64,000 nucleotides of DNA, from positions 372,001 through 436,000 of the forward strand of contig CAVSDH010000011.1 in the NCBI GenBank assembly GCA_963726765.1, in the 5' to 3' direction. A program made the translations under genes and the position numbers. Shown one piece after another: positions 10,669-19,745 of the stretch. The DNA comes from CAIWHR01 sp963726765. Lineage in GTDB: Bacteria; Pseudomonadota; Gammaproteobacteria; Burkholderiales; Casimicrobiaceae. Under the pieces are notes generated by a model, which was not told the DNA's origin, did not search any database, and saw only the letters and a program-made list of their open reading frames with translations. Numbering within the stretch: the first letter of the stretch is position 1; each line of letters opens with the position of its first letter.

Positions 10669-11682
10669 TCAGCGCGCCCCTTCCGCGCGCCGGATCCGCT
10701 CGGCGGTTGCGGGATGCGTGCCGAGGTAGCGGGACACCGCGCTGTCGTCGCTCCTCCCCGTCTCCCTTTCCAGACTGCGTAGCGCATCGGCGAACGCCTG
10801 CGGCGAAACGTCGTGCCGCTTCATGTGGGCGAAGGCGTAATCGTCGGCCTCGGCCTCGAACTGCCTGGTGTATCCCGACTGCAGCAGCATGGAAGGCAGC
10901 GCGATTGCGAGGAAGGTGACGCCGACCGCGTCGCCGGCAAGCGCCGTCATCAGCACGGCGACCCCGGAATTCTGCAGTACGAGCCGCATGGCGTGGCGTC
11001 CGCGCACGTGACCGATTTCGTGGGCGAGCACCGCCAGAAGCGATCTTCCGCCTGCCGAGCGGCACCGACCATTTCGTCGGTGACGACGATCGTGCCCCCG
11101 GGCAGCGCGAACGCATTCGGCGCCCCGGCATGGCGGAAGACGATGGCATAGCGCGCATCGTCCGATTCGCCGGCAACGAATCGATCGAACCTGCCGCGCC
11201 ATTCGCGCTGCGCCTCTTCCGGCAGTCGCGACGGCTTCGAGCACCGTGGCGTCGAGCGACGCCAGCGCCCGTTTCCCGAGGTAGAGCTCGACCTCCGGGC
11301 TGATGTGCCGGGCGACGGGGTCCGCTCCGAGCGGCAGGACCACGGCCACGATGAACCAGATGCACGCCGCGGTGATCGCGATGCATCCGAGGACCGCCCA
11401 CCAGCGCGACTCGATGGCGTACCCCGCGCGCGCGACGGCGCCGTGCTCGGGCCAGATCGACGTCACGGCCGCGTGGTCGTCGGTCTCGACGCGCTCGCCT
11501 TCGGGCAACCGCAGCGTGCGCGGCACGCCGGGGATCGGTGCGTCCGCGACAACTCGCGCGCGCGGCACGCGGGCAGTCACGGTGCCGTCAGCGATCGTGA
11601 CGTCGTCGGCATGTACCTCGACGCGCACGGGCACCGCGGTGGTCGCCAGACCGTCGAAAAGGACGCCGTCGAATCCGCTCAC
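10669..11682 (-). CDS. M48-family zinc metallopeptidase with two compensating frame breaks
   Basis: Peptidase of the M48 (HtpX/Oma1-like) family. The zinc motif HEIGH (in LLAVLAHEIGHVRGRH) and the downstream third ligand region FEAEADDYAF are both present. One membrane helix near residue 105 (IAITAACIWFIVAVV) anchors it, and about 100 N-terminal residues form a small beta-rich domain. Between about 11235 and 11042 the reading frame shifts and then returns. The shifted stretch still reads as family protein (FDRFVAGESDDARYAIVFRH, then ALPGGTIVVTDEMV), so two opposite single-base errors are likely. The GTG start at 11682 overlaps the stop of the upstream DUF898 gene by 4 bases (GTGA), indicating coupled translation. 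Confidence 0.83.
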   Translation of the reverse strand: MSGFDGVLFDGLATTAVPVRVEVHADDVTIADGTVTARVPRARVVADAPIPGVPRTLRLPEGERVETDDHAAVTSIWPEHGAVARAGYAIESRWWAVLGCIAITAACIWFIVAVVLPLGADPVARHISPEVELYLGKRALASLDATVLEAVATAGRGAARMARQVRSIRCRRIGRCALCHRLPPCRGAECVRAARGHDRRHRRNGRCRSAGGRSLLAVLAHEIGHVRGRHAMRLVLQNSGVAVLMTALAGDAVGVTFLAIALPSMLLQSGYTRQFEAEADDYAFAHMKRHDVSPQAFADALRSLERETGRSDDSAVSRYLGTHPATAERIRRAEGAR

Positions 11683-12729
11683 AGCGAGACGTCTACGTCG
11701 AACAGGTCGCCGACTTCCGAGCCCGTCGCCGTCGCCGCGACGCCCGGCGCTCCCGGGAACGATGCGAGCGGCTCCGTACCGACGATGCCGAGATTGCTCG
11801 CCCGGTAGCGCGCCATGCGGACCGTCACCCACGGCACCGCGAGCCCGGCGGTCGCGAGGGCGACCACGACGTTGCTCGCATAGAGCCAGGCGAGGTCGCG
11901 TGCGCGGAGCGTGCTGCGAAGACGCAGCGGTCCGATGGCAGTACCGTTGAGCGTCAGGTTGCCGACGCGCGCCTTCACGAAAGCGAACACGACGAGGTAG
12001 GCGCCGTAGAGCGCGATGGTCGGAACCAGGACGACGACCGGCCGGCGGCGGCGTCGGCTCCGCGTCCGCCGCCGTCAGTCCGACGATCGCGAGTAGCGCC
12101 CCGAACATGAGCACGCCGGCTCCGATCAGCATGAGAGCGGCGAGGAGGTAGGTGACGATGAAGCCTCCGGCGGGAAGATCGGCCTTGAACGGCGTCGCGC
12201 CAATCCGGTGCCGCCCGACGATGAACCGCGCGCGCCGCATCCTGAACCACGGATACGCAATCCCCAGCGTGACCATCGCGAGCGTGCCGTAGCCGAGCAT
12301 GACCTTCGTCGCCTCGCGCAGCGTGCCGTCGAACGCGAACGCGACGTTTCGGTAGGCGGAATTGCGGGCGTTGAATCGCGACGACGCGACGACGATCCAC
12401 GGCGTCAGGAGCAGGAGGAGCAGCACGAACGCGATCTGCGCCTGCGGCAGGAAATGCCCCGAAAGCGCAAAGCCGCCGAAGAGCAGAACGGCGATGATGC
12501 GCCCTTTGAGAATCGCGACGGGAAGCGCGCGATAATCGAAGCCCGAGCCGTCGAACCTGGTGTGGGCGTACAGGTAGCGCCGTTTGCGGACCTTGCCCCA
12601 GGCCGAATAGGCTCCGAGCGTCAGCAGCGACAGGCACAGGCTGACGGCCCAGATCCGGAAATACTCGTCGGTCCGTCCGGTGAAGGCGAAGCGACGAATC
12701 GACAGCGGTGCGGCTACGGTTTGGCTCAT
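11679..12729 (-). CDS. DUF898 (YjgN-like) multi-pass membrane protein, frame break
   Basis: Inner-membrane protein of the DUF898/YjgN family, function unknown. The N-terminus carries the FTGRTDEYFRIW motif followed by LLTLGAYSAWGKVRKRRYLY. The family repeats this pattern, and the second copy here is LGIAYPWFRMRRARFIVGRH. The C-terminus ends GDLFDVDVSL, typical of the family. The frame changes near 12030-12045, in a ccgccgccggcc stretch: AEPTPPPA stops making sense and VVLVPTIALYGAYLVVF continues one frame over. The following M48 protease gene overlaps by 4 bases. This pairing suggests a shared envelope quality-control role, which is inference only. Confidence 0.8.
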
Positions 12730-12792
12730 CGATGCGACGCCCGCCCCGATTGTACCGGGGGGCGCCGGCGCGGCTGGCATTTTCGATCCTCC

Positions 12793-13798
12793 ATGGGTAA
12801 GCTCTGCGGCGATATGCGGCATTGTTGTTCTGTTCCAAATCCCCGGCGGCGCACCGCGTTGCTCGGAGCATGGTCCGTGATGCTCGCGGCCGCCGCGTGC
12901 TCGCCTGTCACGGAAGGACCGTTGACGGGGTACGTCGAGGGCGAGTACGTCCGCGTCGCGGCGCCGTTTGCCGGGACGCTGCAGCAGCTCTCCGTGCGCC
13001 GCGGCGTCGAGGTCGCCGCCGGGGCGCCGCTTTTTGCCCTCGAGCGGGAGAACGAGACCGCTGCGCGACGCGAGGCCGCCGAGAAGCTCGCCGCGGCGCA
13101 GGCGAGGCTCGCCAATCTGCAGACGGGCAAGCGTGCGCCGGAGGTGGAGACGGTCGCCCAGCAGTTGCAGCAGGCACGCGCTGCGCGCTCTCTCTCCGCG
13201 GCGAACCTGAAACGCCAGCAGCAGCTCTTCGCGAGCGGCTTCGTGAGCGCAGCGGTGGTCGACGATGCGCGGGCGCAGCTCGAGCGCGACGAGGCCCACG
13301 TGGCCGAGCTTGCGTCGGCCGTGACGACGACGAAGATGCCCGCGCGGGCCGACGAGATCCGCGCCGCGGAAGCCGACGTGCGCGCGGCGCGCGAGGTCGT
13401 CGCGCAAAGCGACTGGCGGCTCGCGCAACGCGCGGTCGCCGCGCCGGCCGCCGGACTCGTCAACGACACGTATTACTCGGTCGGCGACTTCGTGCCGGCG
13501 GGCGGCCCGGTCGTGAGCCTGCTGCCACCCGGGAACGTCAAGGCGCGCTTCTACCTGCCCGAGTCCATGTTGGCGCGGGTCCGGCCGGGCGCGGAGGTGA
13601 AGCTCGCCTGCGACGGCTGCGGCGCGCCGATCTCCGCTCGCGTCGATTACGTGTCGAACCGCGCCGAGTACACGCCGCCGGTGCTGTATTCGAAAGAGAA
13701 CCGCGGGAAGCTCGTGTTTCTGGTCGAAGCCCGCCCCGCTCGTTGCCGACGCTCCGCGCCTCAAGCCCGGCCAACCCATCGACGTGACGCTGCCTTGA
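12793..13798 (+). CDS. HlyD-family periplasmic adaptor lipoprotein, frame break near C-terminus
   Basis: Membrane-fusion/adaptor subunit of an ABC efflux system (YbhG/YhiI-like). It has an N-terminal lipobox-like LAAAAC near residue 36, a biotinyl-lipoyl half-motif (YVRVAAPFAGTLQQLSVRRG), a long coiled-coil hairpin (residues about 75-200, rich in Ala/Gln/Arg), then AVAAPAAGLVNDTYYSVGD and a beta-barrel domain. The frame changes in a CCCC run at 13734-13737: after FLVEAR the protein continues as PLVADAPRLKPGQPIDVTLP and stops at 13798. The ATG at 12793 was chosen; an ATG at 12814 is a workable alternative. It is divergent from the DUF898 gene and leads a three-gene efflux operon. Confidence 0.82.
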
Positions 13799-14757
13799 AC
13801 GTCGCCGCCGCCGGGGAGCGCGCGCCGGAGGTCGTCATCGACGTCCGCGGTCTCAACAAGCATTTCGGCGCCAACCACGTCGTCCGCGACCTTGCGCTGG
13901 AGGTGCGCCGGGGCGAGATCTTCGGCTTTCTCGGGCCCAACGGAAGCGGCAAGACGACGACGATCCGCATGCTTTGCGGCCTGTTGACGCCGGACTCCGG
14001 CGAGGGCACCTGTCTCGGCTACGACATTCGCCGGGAATCCTACGAAATCAAGCGTCGCGCGGGCTACATGACGCAGCGCTTTTCGTTCTGGGAAGATCTC
14101 ACGATTCGCGAGAACCTGCGCTTCGTCGCGCGCATGTACGGCATGGGCGATCGCAACGCGCGCGTGGAGGCCTCGCTCGAACGGCTCGGACTCACGGCTC
14201 GCGGCGACCAGCTCGCGGGGACGCTGTCAGGCGGCTGGAAGCAGCGCCTGGCGCTCGCGGCTTGCCTGCTGCACGAGCCGCAGCTGCTGCTGCTCGACGA
14301 ACCGACTGCCGGTGTCGATCCGGAGGCGCGGCGCGAGTTCTGGGAGGAGCTGCACGCGTTTGCCGCGACGGGCATCTCGGTGCTGGTCAGCACGCACTAC
14401 ATGGACGAGGCCGAGCGCTGCCACAAGCTCGCGTACATCCTGAACGGCCGGCTGCTCGCGCAGGGCACCGTCGAGGAAGTGGTCGCGGGCCAGGCGCTCG
14501 TCGGCTGGTCGGTCGAGGGAGCGAATCTCACGTCGCTCGCGCGCGAGCTGCGCGGGTTGCCCGCGGTCGAGCAGATCGCCGCATTCGGCGGCCGGCTGCA
14601 CGTCGTGGGTCGCGACGCGCAGCGGCTGGCCGCCGACCTCGCGCCGTGGCGAGCCGACCCGCGATACCGGTGGGAACCCGTTCAGCCGGGCCTCGAGGAC
14701 GTGTTCATCCACCTGATGCGCGGCGCAAGCGACGCCCGGGCGGGCGAAGAACCATGA
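13795..14757 (+). CDS. ABC-2 type transporter ATP-binding protein
   Basis: A 320-residue ATPase powering the efflux system formed with the flanking HlyD adaptor and permease. Walker A is GPNGSGKTTT, the signature is LSGGWKQRLALA, Walker B is LLLLDEPTAGVDP and the H-loop region is VSTHYMDEAERC. No ATG or GTG occurs before the domain in this frame, so the likely start is the TTG at 13795. That start overlaps the adaptor stop by 4 bases (TTGA). It ends overlapping the permease ATG (ATGA). The C-terminal extension after the H-loop resembles drug-exporter ATPases such as the YbhF halves. Confidence 0.88.
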   Translation: MNVAAAGERAPEVVIDVRGLNKHFGANHVVRDLALEVRRGEIFGFLGPNGSGKTTTIRMLCGLLTPDSGEGTCLGYDIRRESYEIKRRAGYMTQRFSFWEDLTIRENLRFVARMYGMGDRNARVEASLERLGLTARGDQLAGTLSGGWKQRLALAACLLHEPQLLLLDEPTAGVDPEARREFWEELHAFAATGISVLVSTHYMDEAERCHKLAYILNGRLLAQGTVEEVVAGQALVGWSVEGANLTSLARELRGLPAVEQIAAFGGRLHVVGRDAQRLAADLAPWRADPRYRWEPVQPGLEDVFIHLMRGASDARAGEEP

Positions 14758-15891
14758 ACCGAATCTTCTCCTGGTCGCGGTGGAGGGGCATCGTCGGCAA
14801 GGAATTCATCCAGCTTCGGCGCGACCGGCTCACGTTCGCGATGATCGTCGGCATTCCGGTGCTCCAGCTCGTGCTGTTCGGCTTCGCGATCAACTCCGAT
14901 CCGAAGCACATGCCTGCGGCCATCCGCGATGCGGACCGCAGCGAGTTCTCGCGCAGCATCGTGGCGGCGCTCGCGAACAGCGAGTATTTCGACTTCGTCC
15001 GCGAAGCGCGCGACGATGCCGAGATCGACCGGATGCTCGCGACGGGCGCCGTGCAGTTCGTGATCACGATTCCGGAAGGTTTTTCGCGCGCCCTGGTTCG
15101 CGGCGAGCGGCCGGCGATGCTGATCGAGGCCGACGCGACGGATCCCGCGGCGACGGGCAACGCGATCGCCGCCGTGAATCCGCTGGCGCAAGGTGCGCTC
15201 GCGCGCGAGCTCATCGGGCCGCTTGCGCCGCTCGCCGCGCCGCCCGGCGCGTTCGAGGTGCGCGTGCATCCCCGCTACAATCCGGAGGCGATCACGCAGT
15301 ACAACGTCGTGCCGGGACTGATGGGCGTCATCCTGACCATGACGATGGTGCTGATGACCGGGCTCGCGATCACCCGGGAGACCGAGCGCGGGACGATGGA
15401 GAACCTGCTCGCCACGCCGGCGAATCCGCTGGAGGTGATGACGGGCAAGATCGTCCCGTACGTGCTGATCGGCCTGATCCAGGTCTCGATCATCCTGCTG
15501 CTTGCACGCGCTCATCTTCCGGGTGCCGATCATCGGGCGCCTCGACGTGCTGTTCGTCGCCGTGCTGCTGTTCATCGCGGCCAACCTGACGCTCGGCCTC
15601 ACGTTCTCGTCGCTTGCCCGCAACCAGCTGCAGGCGATGCAGATGACGTTCTTCTTCTTCCTGCCGTCGATCCTGCTGTCGGGTTTCATGTTCCCGTTCC
15701 GCGGAATGCCCCGTTGGGCGCAGGCGATCGGGGAATGCCTGCCGCTCACGCATTTCCTGCGGATCGTCCGCGGCGTCCTGCTGAAAGGCAACGGCATGGC
15801 CGAGATCGCGCAGGAAATCTGGCCGATCGCGCTGTTCATGGCGGTCGTCATCGCCGCCGGGCTGAAGGTCTTCCGTCGCACGCTGGATTGA
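14754..15891 (+). CDS. ABC-2 type permease (YhhJ/YbhR-like), frame break
   Basis: Permease of the efflux operon. The N-terminus (IVGKEFIQLRRDRLTFAMIV) and first helix are followed by a large periplasmic loop of about 150 residues. Then come five helices, including ITQYNVVPGLMGVILTMTMV and the ABC-2 signature region RETERGTMENLLATP. The frame changes near 15500: IILLLARA is followed one frame over by ALIFRVPIIGRLDVLFVAVL, and the protein ends LKVFRRTLD. The continuity indicates a one-base insertion. The three genes resemble ybhG-ybhF-ybhR or yhiI-rbbA-yhhJ. The substrate is unknown. Confidence 0.85.
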
Positions 15892-15963
15892 CGGCGCCAT
15901 CGAGGGTGCGCGCCGGCCGGGTGCTATGATCCGCCGCCGATTTTCGGGTCCGGGAATTTCCCC

Positions 15964-16596
15964 ATGCCACTCGACACGTGGCTCGCCTTTTTCGTCGCAT
16001 CGTGGCTGATATCGTTGAGCCCCGGTGCCGGCGCAATCTCGTGCATGACCGCAGGGATGCGATTCGGCTACCGGCGCGGATTCTGGAACATCGTCGGGCT
16101 GCAGCTGGGCATCCTGCTGCAGCTTCTCGTCGTCGCAGCCGGGCTGGGCGCCGTGCTCGCTGCGTCGGCTACCGCATTCACCGCGGTGAAATGGCTTGGC
16201 GCGGCCTACCTTGTCTGGCTGGGCATCCAGCAGTGGCGCGCGCCGGTGACCCCGTTGGACGTGGCGGCGGCGGGGTTGCCGGCCGACGGCAAGGCGAAAG
16301 CGCTCATGCTGCGCGGGTTTCTCGTCAACGCGACCAACCCGAAGGGAATGTTGTTCATGCTTGCGGTGCTGCCGCAGTTCGTCGATCCTTCGCGGCCGCA
16401 GTTTGTCCAGTACGTCATCTGCGGCGCCACGCTGTTTTTCACCGACCTCGTGGTGATGAGCGGCTACACCGGGCTCGCGGCGCGGGTGCTGCGCTACCTG
16501 CGCGCACCGCATCACGTGCGCGCGATGAACCGCACGTTCGGCGCCTTGTTCGTCGCCGCCGGCGCATTCCTCGCGACGTTCCGCCGCGCCGCCTGA
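15964..16596 (+). CDS. LysE/RhtB-family amino-acid exporter
   Basis: A 210-residue membrane protein with the family signature SLSPGAGAISCMTAGMRFGY in the first helix region and FLVNATNPKGMLFMLAVLPQF in the middle, split here as FLVNATNPKG and MLFMLAVLPQF. Six helices are predicted by eye, the usual count. Family members export homoserine, threonine, lysine or other small metabolites; the substrate cannot be read from sequence. It is convergent with the AEC transporter gene, and the 70 bases between them hold no obvious strong terminator. Confidence 0.85.
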   Translation: MPLDTWLAFFVASWLISLSPGAGAISCMTAGMRFGYRRGFWNIVGLQLGILLQLLVVAAGLGAVLAASATAFTAVKWLGAAYLVWLGIQQWRAPVTPLDVAAAGLPADGKAKALMLRGFLVNATNPKGMLFMLAVLPQFVDPSRPQFVQYVICGATLFFTDLVVMSGYTGLAARVLRYLRAPHHVRAMNRTFGALFVAAGAFLATFRRAA

Positions 16597-16666
16597 CGCC
16601 GGCCCGCGTCCTGCCCCGCCTTACGATCGCCGGGTCATCGTGCGCCAAGCGGACGCGCGCCCGACG

Positions 16667-17543
16667 TCAGTGCAGCGCGAGCGCCAATCCCAGAGGGACG
16701 AACACGACGGCAATGACATTGCCGATCAACACGATCGAGGCAACCTTGCCGGGTTCCTGCTGATACTGCTCGGCGACCATGAAGTTGAGCACTGCCGGAG
16801 GAAGGCAGCCGAAAAGCAGCAACAGCCCCTGTTGCGCGCGGTCGAGTCCGAGAACCGGCGTGAGCAGGGCGGCCATCGCGATGCCCGTCAGCGGGCACAC
16901 GAGGCCGCCGATCACGCCCACGCGCCAGCTTGACCACGGAACGTCGGACAGGCGCACGCCGAGCGAAATCAGCATCAGCGGAATCATCGCATCGCCGGTC
17001 ATCTTGAGGGCAAGCATCAGCCAATCCGGAATCGGCGGATGGAATCCCGCGAAGGCGAAGCCGGCAAACGTCGCGAGCACCATCGGATTGCGCACGAGGC
17101 CGCCGAATTTCGCACGGTGATCGATGATCCAGACGCCGAGCGTGAAGTGCAGCAGGTTCGACACGGTGAAGAGCGCGACCATCGCGGAAAGCCCCGCCTG
17201 CCCGAAGGCCAGCACCGCGAGCGGCAGCCCCATGTTGCCGCAGTTGTTGAACATCATCGGCGGCACGAACGTGCGCCGGTTCTCGTGCATCAGATAAGCG
17301 AACGGCCACGCGAGGAGCCCCGAGCCCAGCACGACGCCGATGCCGGCAAGAATCAGGAGGCGGTTGGCGGCGAGATCGAAATCCTTGCTGGCGAGCGCGG
17401 TAAAGATGAGCGCCGGGCGCCAGCACGTTCATGTTGAGGCGGTTGACCCACGCCATGTCGGGCTTCGCCTTGCGCGCGTACGCGAATCCCAGCGCGACGA
17501 CGAAAAACACCGGCAGGATGATGCCGAGGACGCGCTCGACCAT
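16667..17543 (-). CDS. AEC-family (auxin efflux carrier-like/MdcF) transporter, frame break
   Basis: About 292 residues forming ten helices. The protein starts MVERVLGIILPVFFVVALGFAY (split: MVERVLGIILP and VFFVVALGFAY). The crossover motif MFNNCGNMGLPLAVLAFG and the second-half NFMVAEQYQQEP are diagnostic of the AEC/malonate-permease family. The frame changes near 17411-17416 (gcgcccggcgct): NVLAPA continues as LIFTALASKDFDLAANRLL after removing one G. Substrates in this family include malonate, malate and other anions. It lies just downstream of hslU on the same strand, 8 bases from its stop. Confidence 0.8.
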
Positions 17544-17551
17544 CGGGGGTT

Positions 17552-18880
17552 CTAGAGAATGTACCGCGCCAGGTCGTCGTTGCCGACGATGCCGGCGAGC
17601 CGCGAATCGACGTAGGCGGCGTCGATCGCGAGGGTTTCGCCGGTGTGCTTGCCCGCGTGGAACGAGATCTGTTCCAGCAGGCGCTCCATCACGGTGTAGA
17701 GCCGCCGCGCGCCGATGTTCTCCTGTTTTTCGTTGACGGCGAACGCGATCTCGGCGAGACGCCGGATGCCGTCCGGACGATAGTCGAGATGAACGTTTTC
17801 CGTGTCGAGCAGCGCTTCGTACTGCCGGACGAGGCTCGCTTCCGTCGCAGTGAGAATCTGCTCGAAATCGGCGACCGAAAGCGACGAGAGCTCCACGCGG
17901 ATCGGGAAACGGCCCTGCAGCTCCGGGATCAGGTCGGACGGCTTTGCGAGATGGAACGCCCCCGACGCGATGAACAGGATATGGTCGGTGCGGACCATTC
18001 CGTATTTCGTCGTCACCGTCGTGCCTTCGACCAGCGGCAGGAGATCCCGCTGCACGCCCTGGCGCGAGACGTCGGCGCCGTGCGTTTCCTGGCGGCTCGC
18101 GATCTTGTCGATCTCGTCCAGGAACACGATGCCGTTCTGCTCGACCGCGGTGAGGGCCTTCGCCTTGATCTCGTCGTCGTTCACGAGCTTCGTCGCCTCT
18201 TCGTCGGTCAACGTCTTCGCCGCCTCGGCGACCGTCATCTTCCGCAGCTTGCGGCGTGCGCCGCCCATCTGCTGGAACATGCCCTGCAACTGGCTCGTGA
18301 GATCTTCCATGCCCGGCGGCGCCATGATTTCCATCTGCGGCGCGAACAGCGAGATCTCGACCTCGATCTCCTTGTCGTCGAGCAGGCCCTCGCGCAGCAT
18401 CTTGCGGAATTTCTGGCGCGTCGACGAGTCGGTTGGCTGCATGTCGTGAAAGTTCACTTCGCGCACGGGCGGCAGGAGCACGTCGAGAATGCGCTCCTCG
18501 GCGGCGTCCGCGGCACGGTCGCGGACCTTGCGCGATTCCGCTTCGCGCGTCTGCTTGACCGCCGCTTCCGCGAGGTCGCGGATGATGGTGTCGACGTCGC
18601 GGCCCACGTAGCCCACCTCGGTGAACTTGGTCGCCTCGACCTTAATGAACGGAGCGTCGGCCAGACGCGCGAGGCGGCGCGCGATTTCCGTTTTTCCGAC
18701 GCCGGTCGGACCGATCATCAGGATGTTCTTCGGCGTGATCTCCTGCCGAAGCGGCTCGGGGACCTGCTGTCTTCGCCATCGATTGCGCAAGGCGATCGCA
18801 ACGGCGCGCTTCGCGTCGTCCTGGCCGACAATGTGCTTGTCGAGCTCGGAGACGATTTCTTCGGGGGTCATGTGGGACAT
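17552..18880 (-). CDS. hslU: HslU, ATPase subunit of the HslUV (ClpQY) protease
   Basis: A 442-residue AAA+ unfoldase, matching E. coli HslU (443). It starts MSHMTPEEIVSELDKHIVGQ, with Walker A GPTGVGKTE, the substrate-pore motif GYVGRDV and Walker B VFLDEIDK. It ends LARYIL, the C-terminal tail that docks into HslV to activate it. The intermediate (I) domain, residues about 110-240, is present. The ATG at 18880 is the canonical start; the open frame upstream is not conserved. Unusually, hslV is not next to it but lies at 29033, about 10 kb away on the other strand. Confidence 0.96.
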   Translation of the reverse strand: MSHMTPEEIVSELDKHIVGQDDAKRAVAIALRNRWRRQQVPEPLRQEITPKNILMIGPTGVGKTEIARRLARLADAPFIKVEATKFTEVGYVGRDVDTIIRDLAEAAVKQTREAESRKVRDRAADAAEERILDVLLPPVREVNFHDMQPTDSSTRQKFRKMLREGLLDDKEIEVEISLFAPQMEIMAPPGMEDLTSQLQGMFQQMGGARRKLRKMTVAEAAKTLTDEEATKLVNDDEIKAKALTAVEQNGIVFLDEIDKIASRQETHGADVSRQGVQRDLLPLVEGTTVTTKYGMVRTDHILFIASGAFHLAKPSDLIPELQGRFPIRVELSSLSVADFEQILTATEASLVRQYEALLDTENVHLDYRPDGIRRLAEIAFAVNEKQENIGARRLYTVMERLLEQISFHAGKHTGETLAIDAAYVDSRLAGIVGNDDLARYIL

Positions 18881-19021
18881 CGCCGTCCTGCGAGGAAAGT
18901 ACGACGGCCGTCTTGGAAGACCGCCGGCGAATTGTACCGCGAACGTCGGACACCTTCCGCGAAAGGCGTGCGATGCCGCGCGCGGATTGATCGCGTGCCG
19001 CACGATGGGCTCTCGGTTGCT

Positions 19022-19050
19022 TTGCCGTTCGCGTGGGCATCGCTTATCAT
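19022..19050 (+). promoter_or_regulatory. Candidate sigma70 promoter for the SodC-like lipoprotein gene
   Basis: TTGCCG at 19022-19027 and TATCAT at 19045-19050 are separated by exactly 17 bases, matching TTGACA/TATAAT at four and five of six positions. This would give a leader of about 75 bases before the GTG at 19132. Confidence 0.55.
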
Positions 19051-19131
19051 GACCGGCTGATATCCGGCCGGCTCGCGGGCGAGCGATTCGCGCAAGCTGG
19101 CCCCGGCCGATCCTGACGTCATTCCTGAATC

Positions 19132-19698
19132 GTGACCTCCAATAACGCCGCGCACCGCCGCGCAGCCCGCGTCCTTCTCTGCGGAGTGATCGCCGCGTCC
19201 GCGATGTCGGGGTGCGAGTCGACCAAGGACCCGGCCGCCGCGAAAGCGGCGAAAACGGAGATTACGATCGCGGAGGCCCGCTTCGTGCCGATCGGCGGTT
19301 CGAGCCTGACCGGCGCCGCGGTGCTGCATGCGTACGACGGCGGCGTGCAGATGAAAGTCAACTTCAATGGCCGCGGGCCGGGACAGTACCGCGTGATGAT
19401 CCATGCGACGGGAAATTGCAGTTCGCCCAATGGCTTTTCGGCAGGGCCACCGTGGGCGCCTCCGGGCGTTTCGCTCAAGGAGGAGGGCTATCCGATCCAG
19501 AAGAACGACGATTCGGCCTCGTCGGTCGTCCGCCTCGCGGGCTACAGCCTCACCGGGGACAACGGCGTCGTTGGCCGTTCGGTCGTCGTGCACGATACCG
19601 GGCGCGGAACGATCGTCGCGCTGCCGGGCGTGCCGAACGATCGCATCGGGTGCGGCGTCATCGGCAAGCCGCAGCGCACGCTGCTGGACCTGTTCTGA
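19132..19698 (+). CDS. Lipoprotein with a degenerate Cu/Zn superoxide dismutase-like domain
   Basis: A 188-residue protein with a lipoprotein signal (MSGC near residue 28). The body resembles SodC: MIHATGNCSSP corresponds to the HIHxxGDCS region, FSAGPPW to SAGGHFN, VVGRSVVVHDTG to the GRALVVHA strand, and DRIGCGVI to the conserved C-terminal RIACGVI. Several metal ligands are changed: the first His of HIH is Met and the bridging His in SAGGH is Pro. Only about two of the four Cu-ligand positions are kept. It may therefore be a non-catalytic SOD-like protein. The start is GTG; fabI follows on the same strand, 47 bases downstream. Confidence 0.7.
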   Translation: MTSNNAAHRRAARVLLCGVIAASAMSGCESTKDPAAAKAAKTEITIAEARFVPIGGSSLTGAAVLHAYDGGVQMKVNFNGRGPGQYRVMIHATGNCSSPNGFSAGPPWAPPGVSLKEEGYPIQKNDDSASSVVRLAGYSLTGDNGVVGRSVVVHDTGRGTIVALPGVPNDRIGCGVIGKPQRTLLDLF

Positions 19699-19745
19699 GC
19701 CGTCGCTTTGCTGGTGACCGCGGCGGCGACCTACACGGAGTGACG

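Noticed and set aside
11042..11235. Programmed frameshifting in the M48 gene
   Set aside because: There is no slippery heptamer or stimulating structure, and the shift is reversed 190 bases later. Paired single-base errors explain it better.
10669..13878. A single 1069-codon minus-strand frame across the DUF898 and M48 genes
   Set aside because: Only parts of it are real. The DUF898 and M48 proteins are separate, joined by a GTGA overlap, with frame breaks inside; the first 380 codons are antisense to the HlyD gene.
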